Source: Polynucleobacter bastaniensis
Lineage (GTDB): Bacteria > Pseudomonadota > Gammaproteobacteria > Burkholderiales > Burkholderiaceae
NCBI RefSeq assembly: GCF_018882205.1
Contig: NZ_JACVOU010000003.1
Coordinates: forward strand, 248,001-312,000
DNA length: 64,000 nt
Reading direction: 5' to 3'
Position numbers and translations under genes: made by a program. Below the pieces are notes generated by a model. That model searched no databases. It saw only the letters and a list, made by a program, of their open reading frames with translations, and had not been told where the DNA came from. Positions 49,516-58,391 of the stretch are shown here, one piece after another. Within the stretch, counting starts at the first letter, position 1; each line of letters begins with the position of its first letter.

Positions 49516-50508
49516 CTATTTTGCTTTGGGAAAGATTTCTCGAATCGAGTGCAGGAGACTCTGCCACTGGTGCTGCAATACATTGGGTGACAAAACTAAG
49601 TCTCTGACTCCAGTGGGATGAATTTCTTTTGAAAAGATTGCAGTATTGAGCATCATATCCCACCAGGGAAATAAAACGCCAAAGTTACAGCCCCCTAAAA
49701 CACCTGGCTTACTATTGGCCTCGTGACCGTAACCTACCGCATGATGCAGCCGGTGATACATCGGAGAAATTAATAAATATTTAAAAGGGCCAAGATCAAT
49801 CTTCAAATTAGCGTGTTGCCAGCTTTGAATAAGTTGGCTCAACACCACCAACACAATAAATTGACTAGGTGATACGCCAAACAATAGAGCAAAAAAGGAA
49901 AACACAAATGCATGCATGATGTCGTCAATGATGTGATTACGATCATCAGACCAAGCAGTCATCACCGTTTGACTGTGATGCAAGGCATGTAATTGCCACC
50001 ACCAATTAAAAACATGAGAGGCGCGGTGATATAGATACTCCACAAAATCAAGCAATACAAAGTAGATAAAAAAACTCACCAAGGGTGTGGATGTAAGCGG
50101 CGGCCACCAGGACTCCACATTCAGTCTGCCAAAACGAAAGTCATGCAAGACCGAATCAAGCTGAAAGAACAATCCTGATAAGGCAATAAAAATCAGACCA
50201 TGAAAAATGCCTAGACGATGAAATAGGGTGTAAAAAATATCCGCCTTAGAGCTCTTTGCAAACCGCTCTTGTATCTCGGCAGGGGAAAATCTCTCCCAAG
50301 CTCTAAGAATCACCACAATTAGGAAAATCTGAATGCATCCAAATAAAAACCAGTCGATACCATCAAATACATCCTCGGCCATCGACATCAGGTCAAATTG
50401 ATACAAAATTGGCCCGACTACATAGGTGAACAAGAATTCTTGAACGCTAGCGTAGGCTGATGCGATGGCGGCTGTCAGGGGGTTAGAGTCCATAGGCTCA
50501 ATTGTCAC
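49516..50508 (-). CDS. sterol desaturase/fatty acid hydroxylase superfamily protein
   Basis: This 330-residue membrane di-iron oxygenase-like protein has four or more hydrophobic helices. Its full histidine set is HRASH, HALHHS, HANLK with YHRLHH, and VGYGHEANSK. These match the HX3H, HX2HH and HX2HH pattern that binds the di-iron centre. Candidate substrates are lipid acyl chains or hopanoids; the sequence does not tell. The start is uncertain: a GTG at 50508 lies directly after the deacetylase TAA, and an ATG at 50493 is in frame. Part of a tight same-strand cluster. Confidence 0.9.
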   Translation of the reverse strand: MTIEPMDSNPLTAAIASAYASVQEFLFTYVVGPILYQFDLMSMAEDVFDGIDWFLFGCIQIFLIVVILRAWERFSPAEIQERFAKSSKADIFYTLFHRLGIFHGLIFIALSGLFFQLDSVLHDFRFGRLNVESWWPPLTSTPLVSFFIYFVLLDFVEYLYHRASHVFNWWWQLHALHHSQTVMTAWSDDRNHIIDDIMHAFVFSFFALLFGVSPSQFIVLVVLSQLIQSWQHANLKIDLGPFKYLLISPMYHRLHHAVGYGHEANSKPGVLGGCNFGVLFPWWDMMLNTAIFSKEIHPTGVRDLVLSPNVLQHQWQSLLHSIREIFPKAK

Positions 50509-51279
50509 TTATTTATCGCGTTTTGGCAGGGTTGCAAAACAAAACCCCCGAGCTTTCAAATTCAGGATCAGTTGCTCTAAAACTGCTGGAGCCCAGGGAT
50601 CCTTGCGCGACCAAATGCCCAAATGCGCCATAGCGATATCGCCGTCCTGAAGTCGGCTACTAGCCTTATCCAACAGTACTTTGTTAGGAAACGTCTCTGA
50701 ACTCAGCTCATCCCCCAAAAATCCTGCAGGACTCCAGCCAACATGCTGATAAGTGCATTGATCACCCATCCTAATTGAACGGGGTGATGTTTTTCCGCCG
50801 GGGGCACGCCAGATTTTTTGAAGACTGGCGCCGGTTAACTCTTTAAAGCGTTCATCCACTCTCCGAATTTCTCGGCAATAAGCTGCCTCGTTATACAGAG
50901 TTGCCACTCCAGCCTTTGACCCAAACTGTGGCTTTGCAAAGATCTCTCCGTTTGGGCCATCCTTCACAAAGTACAGATGGTCATAAGTATGGCTACCAAA
51001 ATGATGGCCTTCACGAACACGATCTTGCCAATAGGATTTCCAAGAATCATCTAGAGAAAAATCACCGCGACTAGTTTTTTCATTCGCCAGAAAAAAGGTA
51101 GCTTTCACATTTTGACGATTCAAAATGTCGGCAATCGTTTGCGCTACAGACATATTGCCAGTATCAAAAGTCAGGTAAACCGTTTTTTTACAATTCGCCT
51201 CTTGTGCAATACCCAGCGAGAAGCATGCCGCCAGAACAATGAATGCCGTCAGTCGAACGAGGGTCACATTCAAATACAT
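50509..51279 (-). CDS. exported polysaccharide deacetylase (NodB domain)
   Basis: The 256-residue protein has a signal peptide (LVRLTAFIVLAACFSLGIAQ) and a NodB domain. Motif 1 reads TFDTGN (Asp39-Thr40), where most relatives have TFDDG, so the Asp that normally helps bind the metal is replaced. Motif 2 is intact (GSHTYDH, two His), as is motif 3 (WRAPGGKTS); motif 5 is MAHLGI. Such enzymes remove N- or O-acetyl groups from peptidoglycan or exopolysaccharide in the periplasm. It lies nine bases after the YVTN gene. Confidence 0.9.
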   Translation of the reverse strand: MYLNVTLVRLTAFIVLAACFSLGIAQEANCKKTVYLTFDTGNMSVAQTIADILNRQNVKATFFLANEKTSRGDFSLDDSWKSYWQDRVREGHHFGSHTYDHLYFVKDGPNGEIFAKPQFGSKAGVATLYNEAAYCREIRRVDERFKELTGASLQKIWRAPGGKTSPRSIRMGDQCTYQHVGWSPAGFLGDELSSETFPNKVLLDKASSRLQDGDIAMAHLGIWSRKDPWAPAVLEQLILNLKARGFCFATLPKRDK

Positions 51280-51288
51280 CTAATTGAG

Positions 51289-52317
51289 CTATTCCCAGCT
51301 AGCACGCGGCGTAAAGAAAACACCGTGAGGGGATCTTCCAACAGGAATTACCGAGACTAACTTCATCGAGGGAATATCAATCACTCCCACCTTTTTAGAA
51401 AAGCGAAGTGTGACCCACATGGTTTTTCCATCGGGCGTAATTTCCATATCATCGGGGCCTGCTGGCAGACCAGTGATATCGCCCGTCTTTTCTAAGGTTT
51501 GCATATTAATCATGCTGATGCTCGACGCAATACGATTAGTTACGAACACATGTTTTTTATCGCCTAAGGGGCGGAAGTTATGAGCACCCTTACCAGTCAA
51601 GATTCGCTTTACTTCTTTACGGGTTTTCCAATCAATGACTTGAACATAGTCCTCACCAGTGATACCAATCAATAGGTATTGGTCACCAGGCGTCATCCAG
51701 ACTCCTGCTGGTACTTTACCCGTGGTGATCTTCCATAGGACAGTCTGGGTATCCAAATCAATTGCCGCAAGTTCATTCGAGTCTTGCAAAGTAATAAAAG
51801 CGATCTTGCTATCTGCTGTAAATGCAACATGACTTGGCGTCTTACCCAGCTTAATTGCTTTAGCCAACTTGAGATCTGCACCCTGCGCGTGATAGACATC
51901 TACCCTATCTAAGCGATTGCCGTTTGCAACAAACCACTTATGATTAGGCGAATAACCAATTTGGTACGGATCAATGATGTCCGGTATCCTGCCAGTCAAC
52001 TCACCAGTAGTGGGATTCATCAGCACAACATCATTACCTGCTGCATTGGCAATCAGCAAAGTCTTTTGATCTGGGGTCATCATCAAGTGATGAGGCTCTT
52101 TTCCAACCGGCACTGTCTTAATTACTTTGCGGCTGGGCATATCAATCAGACTGACGGTAGCTTCACCAGAATTCAAGACCACCGCTAACTTGGGCTCCGC
52201 CTTGGACTCAGATGAGCTTGGACCTTGAGCATTGGCAGCATTCAGTAGCACTGTCAGGACAAAAATAGCTAGGGTTGAAATACTGCCAAATTTGGCTTTA
52301 CTAATGTAGGTTTGCAT
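51289..52317 (-). CDS. exported YVTN-type beta-propeller protein (YncE-like)
   Basis: A signal peptide (ISTLAIFVLTVLLNAANA) precedes about seven propeller blades with repeating patterns such as VGKEPHHLMMTPDQKTLLIAN, TPSHVAFTADSKIAFIT, KVPAGVWMTPGDQYLLIG and AGPDDMEITPDGKTMWVT. ATG 52317 gives 342 residues and a compact leader; an ATG at 52344 is also possible. YncE-like propellers are periplasmic scaffolds or sensors of unclear ligand. No catalytic motif is visible. It is the first gene of the five-gene run ending with the CinA-like gene. Confidence 0.85.
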   Translation of the reverse strand: MQTYISKAKFGSISTLAIFVLTVLLNAANAQGPSSSESKAEPKLAVVLNSGEATVSLIDMPSRKVIKTVPVGKEPHHLMMTPDQKTLLIANAAGNDVVLMNPTTGELTGRIPDIIDPYQIGYSPNHKWFVANGNRLDRVDVYHAQGADLKLAKAIKLGKTPSHVAFTADSKIAFITLQDSNELAAIDLDTQTVLWKITTGKVPAGVWMTPGDQYLLIGITGEDYVQVIDWKTRKEVKRILTGKGAHNFRPLGDKKHVFVTNRIASSISMINMQTLEKTGDITGLPAGPDDMEITPDGKTMWVTLRFSKKVGVIDIPSMKLVSVIPVGRSPHGVFFTPRASWE

Positions 52318-52376
52318 GTCTAGTATTGTAAGCAATTGGTTCATCTTACGTAGGCCTTTAACTAGAATCCCTTGAT

Positions 52377-55300
52377 CTATCGCAAGCTAGCCAAGATCTT
52401 TTCTAGGCGCTTTAAGGACATTGGGCTTGGGGTCTTTAACTCCTGAGCATATAAGGCCACTCTCAATTCCTCGAGTTGCCAACGAAAATCCGCTAAAGCC
52501 TGATCTTCATTAGCGGCAGATGCCGCAGAGCCATGGCCAGCCTGAACGAGTTTTTGCCATGGTCTAGCAACCGACTCCCAGTCTTTTTGGCACTGTGAAT
52601 CTCGGCTAGGGTTAGCGCGCAATTTATCAATTCGCATGGCGATAGCCTTGAGATAGCGAGGGAAATGTACTAACTGGCTATATGGCGTATCTGAAACAAA
52701 TTTAGGAAATATGAGAGCTTGGACCTGATTCTGAATATCCACATGAGCAGTGACTGAGGCAGCCTTGGCTTGGGACAATTTCTTTTGAAGATCCGCATAA
52801 GCCTGCAATGCCGCCAAGGCATGTTTTGAAATCTCCTGTGCAATCAGAGCCAAACGGGGCTTGCCTGCTTGCAAACGTTCTGCAAATTGCTCTGCATTCA
52901 CGGGAAGCGGATCATTCATAAATGCCCGCTCTAAGGCGATATTGAGGATTTGCTCAATTAGGCTATCAACAGATCCAATATTGATAAACAGCAATCCAAG
53001 TTCCCGAATTCCAGGGAGTTGTTTTTGTAATGCCTTGAGCGTGTCTTTATTTGATAGTGCAAATAATCTGCGCAATCCTTGCCAATGATGTTTTCTAGCT
53101 TCCAGCAAATCATCAAACACTTCAAGATCACATGCTTCGATACGATCGACCAAGGCAGGGTATCCAAATAAGGTGCTATTGCCTTTCTGAATTTCTAGAG
53201 TCTCGGGCAGTTCACCAAAGTCCCAGTTTCGATAACCACCCTGCTCCACCGTTTTTACTAAAGATGCATTAGCGCTTTGATTGGCTTTGCCAACAGGGCT
53301 TAAGTTATTTACTGGGGCACCACTCCCGAGCTCATCATGGACTGCTTGCTGCGCTATGGCTTGGAAGGCTGTGCGAGCAGTCTCTCCATATTCACCACGT
53401 AATCGAGATAAATTGCGCTCTAACTCGAGCTGACGGCCGTGCTCATCGACTAGGCGGAAATTCATTGAAGAATGTAAAGGTAAGGATTCAGGCCTGAAAT
53501 CGGTACGCTTAATTTCTAAGCCACGTTCTTTACGAATATCGGTAATGAGACTATCTAAAAAGTCGCCTACCCCAAATTGCTTGCTTGATAGCATCCGCTC
53601 TAAGAAAGATTTAGCATACTCGGGCAGTGGAACGCAGTGGCGACGTAATTTCTGGGGGAGTGATTTGAGTAATAGCCCAATTTTTTCTTCACACATACCT
53701 GGAACTAACCAATCACATCGACGACCATCAACCTGATTCAATAGAGTCAAAGGCACCACCAGTGTTACTCCATCTTTAGGACTACCAGGCTCGAAGTGAT
53801 AAGTCAAACTCAGTTCGCTTCCACCAACCATCATTTTTTTTGGATAGCGATCAACCGTAATGCCGGCTGCCTCATGACGCATTAAATCCGCTTTAGCTAA
53901 ACGCAAAAGACTGTCGGGGAACTCCTCAGCAATGCCTTTGCTCGCCGATGACTTTAGCAGCCAGGCTTTCATGCTCTCCCTGCTAAGAACATCTTCAGGA
54001 ATGCGTGAATCATAAAAAGCAAAAAGGAGATCATCATCGACCAAGACATCGGGACGTCGTGAGCGATGCTCTAAAGCTTCAATCTCTTTAATCAGCCTGC
54101 GGTTGTGCCAAAAGAATTCAAAAGTCCCAGGATATTTTTTTCTAGCATCGGCCTCAGTCTCCCGCATCAATGCTGGGCTATCCATGCGGCCAAACATCTC
54201 TTCTTGAACTAAGGCCTGGGTAATAAATAAATTACGCGCATCTTTTGGATTGTGTGGCTCATAACGAACGCGACGACCGTGATAAATCGGCAGACCATAT
54301 AAAGTGCCACGCTCAAAAGCCATGACCTCTCCTTGACGGCTATCCCAGAATGGCTCACTCAAAGATTTAATCAGGCGGTGGGCTGCAACTTTCTCAACCC
54401 ACCCAGGCTCGATTTTTGCAATTGTGCGAGCATACATGCGATTAGTTTCCTGAAGTTCGCCAGCCAAAATCCAAGCACCGGCCTTTTTACCAATCGTTGA
54501 ACCCGGCCAAATAAAGGGACGAATACCGCGTGCACCCATATAGCTGCCCGTCTTGCTGCCACGTTCATGAGATTTTTCGTCCTCTTCTTTTTTGGCCACA
54601 TAACCTAAGAGGCCCGTTAATAGCGAAAGATGAACTTGTTCGTAAGTCGCGGCGGATGGATTTTCTTTCCAGCCCTTTTCAGCCAACATCGTGTGCAGTT
54701 GACTATGAACATCGCGCCATTCACGCAAACGTCTTGGTGACAAAAACTTACTACGGCATAAATTCTCTAATTGTCGATTGCTGTGCTTGTGCTTCAAGGC
54801 ATCTTGATGCCAATCCCACAGTTTGACAAAACTTAGGAACTCGGAACGCTCATCCGCAAACTGCAAATGCGCTTGGTCAGCGGCTGCTGCTTGATCCATA
54901 GGTCGATCACGTGGATCTTGTGTAGCCAAAGCTGAGGCGATGATGGTGACCTCACGCAATGCATTGTGCTCTTTGGCCGCTAACAGCATTCGACCGATCC
55001 GAGGATCTAATGGCAGATCCGCTAACTGTTTACCAATGGGGGTGAGCTTGAATCTGCTGTTGCTATCTGTATCGTTATTGATGGTGACATCGTCATAGAC
55101 AATAGCGCCCAACTCATCTAAAAGCTGTACACCGTCGGCAATCGCGCGACCCAAAGGTTTATCAATAAATGGAAACTCTTTAATACGGGGTAAACGTAAA
55201 GAGCTCATACGAAGCAAGACTGCCGCTAATGAGCTACGCAAAATTTCTGGATCAGTAAATTTGGGCCGACTTAAATAATCTTGCTCGCTATAGAGACGAA

Positions 55301-56459
55301 TACAAATACCATCTGACACACGACCACAACGACCTGCTCTCTGATTGGCTGCCGCCTGAGAAATTGACTCGATCTGAAGTTGCTCTACTTTGTTGCGGTA
55401 GGAGTAGCGTTTGACGCGAGCTAAGCCACTATCGACGACATAACGAATATTCGGAACTGTTAATGAAGTCTCAGCAACGTTAGTCGTCAAAATAATACGT
55501 CGACCATTACCGGGATTAAATACGCGCTCTTGTTCCGCAACCGATTGACGAGCAAAGAGACTCAAAATCTCCGGATGAAAGCGCTGCTGAAGAACATGGT
55601 CCTTTCTGAGAGTTTCAGCACAATCTCGGATCTCCCGCTCACCGGGCAGGAAAACCAGCACATCTCCTGCACCAGAGACACCTTCGCGCCATACTTTTGC
55701 AATTGCTTCTGTTACAGCGTCCGAAAGCTCCTTGGCTTCTTTAGATTCTTTTTTTCCATCAGGCTTAACCTCAGGCTCTAGTGGTTCATAACGTTGCTCC
55801 ACCGGGAAAAGTCGCCCACTCACCTCAATTACCGGAGCAGACTTGCCATTCAAGGCGAAGTGGTCCGAAAAACGCTTTGCATCAATGGTGGCCGAAGTAA
55901 TGATCAACTTGAGGTCTGGGCGCTTGGGTAGCAACTGTCGCAGGTAACCCAATAGAAAATCAATATTGAGGCTGCGTTCATGAGCCTCATCAATAATGAG
56001 AGTGTCGTAGGAACGCAGCTGGGGGTCTCGCTGTGTTTCTGCCAGCAAGATACCGTCGGTCATCAACTTGATTGAAGCGCCCTGACTGGTTCTATCAGCA
56101 AAACGCACTTGATAGCCAACGTCTTGGCCAATGGGAGTGCCCAACTCCTGGGCGATACGCTTTGCAGTGGCGGTAGCAGCAATACGACGAGGTTGAGTGT
56201 GCCCAATGAGGCGACCACCGTTCATAGTGCCTCTGCCAAGATCTAAACAGATTTTGGGTAATTGAGTTGTTTTGCCAGAACCAGTCTCACCACAGACGAT
56301 CACAACCTGGTGAGCACTCAAGGCATCCTTGATGATTTGACGTTGGCCTGATACTGGCAACTCCTCCGGAAAGCGAATTTCTAGCCGTCGAAGGGTGTTG
56401 GAAGCAGGCACAGTCTCAGGGCTTGCTTTGGGTTTTTGTTGGTTTAATGGCTCTTGCAC
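52377..56459 (-). CDS. hrpA: ATP-dependent RNA helicase HrpA (DEAH box)
   Basis: This 1360-residue protein is a DEAH-box helicase with the HrpA architecture. Walker A is CGETGSGKTTQLPKI, DEAH is LIIDEAHERSLNIDFLL, motif III is ITSATIDAKRF, motif V is TTNVAETSLTVPNI, and motif VI is QRAGRCGRVSDG. The HA2, OB-fold and DUF3418 regions follow (FIWPGS to the C-terminus). HrpA resolves stalled or collided ribosomes in E. coli. The only plausible start is a GTG at 56459, with a weak ribosome site, 17 bp from the divergent argA ATG. Confidence 0.95.
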   Translation of the reverse strand: MQEPLNQQKPKASPETVPASNTLRRLEIRFPEELPVSGQRQIIKDALSAHQVVIVCGETGSGKTTQLPKICLDLGRGTMNGGRLIGHTQPRRIAATATAKRIAQELGTPIGQDVGYQVRFADRTSQGASIKLMTDGILLAETQRDPQLRSYDTLIIDEAHERSLNIDFLLGYLRQLLPKRPDLKLIITSATIDAKRFSDHFALNGKSAPVIEVSGRLFPVEQRYEPLEPEVKPDGKKESKEAKELSDAVTEAIAKVWREGVSGAGDVLVFLPGEREIRDCAETLRKDHVLQQRFHPEILSLFARQSVAEQERVFNPGNGRRIILTTNVAETSLTVPNIRYVVDSGLARVKRYSYRNKVEQLQIESISQAAANQRAGRCGRVSDGICIRLYSEQDYLSRPKFTDPEILRSSLAAVLLRMSSLRLPRIKEFPFIDKPLGRAIADGVQLLDELGAIVYDDVTINNDTDSNSRFKLTPIGKQLADLPLDPRIGRMLLAAKEHNALREVTIIASALATQDPRDRPMDQAAAADQAHLQFADERSEFLSFVKLWDWHQDALKHKHSNRQLENLCRSKFLSPRRLREWRDVHSQLHTMLAEKGWKENPSAATYEQVHLSLLTGLLGYVAKKEEDEKSHERGSKTGSYMGARGIRPFIWPGSTIGKKAGAWILAGELQETNRMYARTIAKIEPGWVEKVAAHRLIKSLSEPFWDSRQGEVMAFERGTLYGLPIYHGRRVRYEPHNPKDARNLFITQALVQEEMFGRMDSPALMRETEADARKKYPGTFEFFWHNRRLIKEIEALEHRSRRPDVLVDDDLLFAFYDSRIPEDVLSRESMKAWLLKSSASKGIAEEFPDSLLRLAKADLMRHEAAGITVDRYPKKMMVGGSELSLTYHFEPGSPKDGVTLVVPLTLLNQVDGRRCDWLVPGMCEEKIGLLLKSLPQKLRRHCVPLPEYAKSFLERMLSSKQFGVGDFLDSLITDIRKERGLEIKRTDFRPESLPLHSSMNFRLVDEHGRQLELERNLSRLRGEYGETARTAFQAIAQQAVHDELGSGAPVNNLSPVGKANQSANASLVKTVEQGGYRNWDFGELPETLEIQKGNSTLFGYPALVDRIEACDLEVFDDLLEARKHHWQGLRRLFALSNKDTLKALQKQLPGIRELGLLFINIGSVDSLIEQILNIALERAFMNDPLPVNAEQFAERLQAGKPRLALIAQEISKHALAALQAYADLQKKLSQAKAASVTAHVDIQNQVQALIFPKFVSDTPYSQLVHFPRYLKAIAMRIDKLRANPSRDSQCQKDWESVARPWQKLVQAGHGSAASAANEDQALADFRWQLEELRVALYAQELKTPSPMSLKRLEKILASLR

Positions 56460-56467
56460 CCTATAAT
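56439..56467 (+). promoter_or_regulatory. argA promoter giving a leaderless or near-leaderless mRNA
   Basis: A perfect TATAAT (56462-56467) lies ten bases before the argA ATG, with a weak -35 TTGGTT (56439-56444) at 17-bp spacing. The predicted start falls about three bases before the ATG, leaving no room for a ribosome site. The -35 lies inside the hrpA coding start. Confidence 0.6.
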
Positions 56468-56476
56468 TTTCTCACT

Positions 56477-57841
56477 ATGCCAACAAATGCACCGAATCCC
56501 GGCTCAAATGCCGAAGAATCCAGCTCTAACTTTCCTTTTGTAGGATGGCTGCGTGATGTTGCGCCCTATATCCATAGCTTTCGCGAGAAGACCTTTGTCA
56601 TTGCCTTTGCAGGTGAACTAGCTCAAGAAATTGGCCTAGAAAATCTGATTGAAGATATCGCCATGCTGCACGCCATGGGCATGCGGATTGTTTTGGTTCA
56701 CGGTATCCGCCCGCAAATTGAAGAGCAACTCATGCTCCGCAACATTAAGAGTCAATTTGGCCAAAGCGCAATGCATAGCTATCGGATTACCGATGCAGCC
56801 GCCCTTGAGTGTGTCAAAGAAGCTGCTGGTGAATTACGCCTCGATATCGAAGCAGCATTTAGTCGGGGCTTGCCTAACACTCCGATGGCAGGCTCACGAA
56901 TTTCTGTTATCTCAGGCAACTTTATTACAGCAATGCCTGTAGGCGTAGTTGAGGGAATTGATTACATTCATACTGGCTTGGTTCGTAAAGTAGACTCCAC
57001 CTCTATTAAGCTTTCGCTTGATAGCAATAAGATCGTACTGCTCTCGCCTTTGGGATTCTCGCCAACAGGTCAAGCATTTAATCTCGCTTTTGAGGATGTA
57101 GCCGCATCTACTGCTGTGGCACTCAAAGCGGATAAGTTAATTTTCTTGAGCCCCTATACCGGTTTGAAAGATGACGAAGATGACTTCATCACTGAACTCT
57201 CAATGCCCCAGCTTCAAGAGTACGTAGCCCAACATCCAGAACTCGACATAGGCATGAAGAGTTTATTGAATATTTCTGGCAGAGCTATTCGTGCTGGCGT
57301 CAGTCGGGTGCACTTCTTGCCTTGCAACCGAGATGGCGCCCTCCTGGAAGAACTCTTTACCCATGATGGTATTGGCATGATGCTGGCCTCATCCGATATT
57401 GAGAATTTACGTGAAGCTAACCAGGATGACGTTGGTGGCATTTTGCAACTCACCAGCCCACTCGAAGATGAGGGCATTCTGGCTGCACGGGGCCAGGATG
57501 TCATTGAGCGCGATATTCAGCGCTTCTCTGTGATTGAGCACGACCGGGTTCTCTTTGGATGTGCAGCCCTCTTCCCATTCCCGAATGGCGTAGGTGAGCT
57601 TGCTTGTCTCGCAGTAGATCCAGATGTTCAAGGTTCAGGCGATGGAGAGCGTTTGCTCAAGCGCGTTGAAATGCGAGCAAAACAGGAAGGTATCAAGAAG
57701 CTTTTCGTCTTGACTACTAGAACAGAACATTGGTTTTTGAAGCGCGGCTTTAAGCGCGCTTCGGTAGAAGATCTTCCAGAGGAAAGAAAGCAAATTTACA
57801 ACTGGGATCGTAAATCGATGGTCTTAACCAAAGATCTTTAA
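56477..57841 (+). CDS. argA: amino-acid N-acetyltransferase (N-acetylglutamate synthase)
   Basis: ArgA acetylates glutamate in the first step of arginine synthesis and is normally inhibited by arginine. The 454-residue protein has an amino-acid kinase-like regulatory domain (FVIAFAGELAQEIG, VLVHGIRPQIEEQL, residues about 35-290) and a GNAT domain (ELACLAVDPDVQGSGDGERLL, RTEHWFLKRGF). ATG 56477 is chosen because the family begins shortly before FVGWLRDVAPYI; upstream frames overlap hrpA. No ribosome site is visible before it. Confidence 0.97.
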   Translation: MPTNAPNPGSNAEESSSNFPFVGWLRDVAPYIHSFREKTFVIAFAGELAQEIGLENLIEDIAMLHAMGMRIVLVHGIRPQIEEQLMLRNIKSQFGQSAMHSYRITDAAALECVKEAAGELRLDIEAAFSRGLPNTPMAGSRISVISGNFITAMPVGVVEGIDYIHTGLVRKVDSTSIKLSLDSNKIVLLSPLGFSPTGQAFNLAFEDVAASTAVALKADKLIFLSPYTGLKDDEDDFITELSMPQLQEYVAQHPELDIGMKSLLNISGRAIRAGVSRVHFLPCNRDGALLEELFTHDGIGMMLASSDIENLREANQDDVGGILQLTSPLEDEGILAARGQDVIERDIQRFSVIEHDRVLFGCAALFPFPNGVGELACLAVDPDVQGSGDGERLLKRVEMRAKQEGIKKLFVLTTRTEHWFLKRGFKRASVEDLPEERKQIYNWDRKSMVLTKDL

Positions 57842-57897
57842 TAAATTATTCGTTTTATATTTTCTCTATAGCACACCGTATTTGAAAGGCAACACAA

Positions 57898-58170
57898 ATG
57901 GCACGCATGGTTCAATGCATCAAACTGAATAAAGAAGCTGAAGGTATGGACTTCGCACCATTACCTGGCGATCTCGGTAAGAAAGTTTGGAATCAAGTCT
58001 CTAAAGAGGCTTGGGCCGCCTGGCTGAAACACCAAACCATGCTTATTAATGAGAATCGCCTCAATATGGCCGACCCTCGTGCTCGTCAGTACCTCCTCAA
58101 GCAAGTTGAAAAATACTTCTTTGAAGGTGGTGCAGACATGGCTCAGGGCTATGTACCGCCAGCTGAATAA
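57898..58170 (+). CDS. yggX: oxidative damage protection protein, Fe(II) trafficking YggX
   Basis: YggX is a small cytoplasmic protein linked to Fe-S cluster protection and iron trafficking. The 90-residue product has the conserved [21 protein letters not shown] start, here seen as MVQCIKL (single Cys) and [13 protein letters not shown], then [15 protein letters not shown] and [21 protein letters not shown] ribosome site precedes the ATG. It follows argA by 56 bp. Confidence 0.97.
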   Translation: MARMVQCIKLNKEAEGMDFAPLPGDLGKKVWNQVSKEAWAAWLKHQTMLINENRLNMADPRARQYLLKQVEKYFFEGGADMAQGYVPPAE

Positions 58171-58187
58171 TTCTTTTTGAATATCTC

Positions 58188-58216
58188 TTGACGAGTCAAA
58201 TTCAGAAGCATAGGAT
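58188..58216 (+). promoter_or_regulatory. sigma-70 promoter of the 58223-58389 RNA
   Basis: TTGACG (58188-58193, 5/6 match) and TAGGAT (58211-58216, 4/6) are separated by exactly 17 bp. The -35 is part of an inverted repeat TTGAC-GA-GTCAA that could bind a regulator. It lies after yggX, with no protein-coding gene downstream on this strand before tal, about 1 kb away. Confidence 0.65.
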
Positions 58217-58222
58217 GAAATC

Positions 58223-58389
58223 GTAGTCAGTCAGTTTGTGTGATCTGCTACATTGGCGAAAGCCACTACTAGTAAGCATATCTATGTGCTTATGGGCATT
58301 GGGAACATTAATTCTTCCCTTTGCCTGCGCCATGAATCATCATGGCAAACAAACCCGATGGATCAGCTTGCTGCCCCGTCGGGTTTTTT
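58223..58389 (+). ncRNA. candidate small RNA of about 167 nt, unassigned
   Basis: From the predicted start near 58223 to the terminator there are several stable hairpins. One is a GNRA-capped TGGC-GAAA-GCCA. Another is AAGCA/TGCTT. A third is GGCA-TT-GGGAA closed by TTCCC-TT-TGCC, with a symmetric internal loop. The last before the terminator is CCATG/CATGG. The segment GTTTGTGTG can also pair with CAAACAAAC near the 3' end. The stretch has its own promoter and rho-independent terminator and faces rpiA tail-to-tail. I do not recognise an RNA family. The size resembles 6S RNA, but the ends do not pair as a 6S closing stem would. Confidence 0.55.
58351..58389. terminator. terminator of the small RNA (and of rpiA on the other strand)
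   Basis: Arms AAACCCGA and TCGGGTTT enclose an inner CAG/CTG helix and are followed by a run of six T. On the minus strand the hairpin lies just after the rpiA stop, but with an imperfect T-tract (TTTGTTTG). Confidence 0.88.
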
Positions 58390-58391
58390 AA

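Noticed and set aside
58223..58389. Identification of the small RNA as 6S RNA
   Set aside because: The length fits, but I cannot find pairing between the 5' and 3' ends or the typical central bubble; it remains only an alternative to be tested with Rfam.
58332..58391. Short frame of 19 codons (starting MNHHGKQTRW) running through the small-RNA terminator
   Set aside because: It has no ribosome site, its end codons are the terminator stem and T-tract, and it is best explained by chance within the structured RNA.
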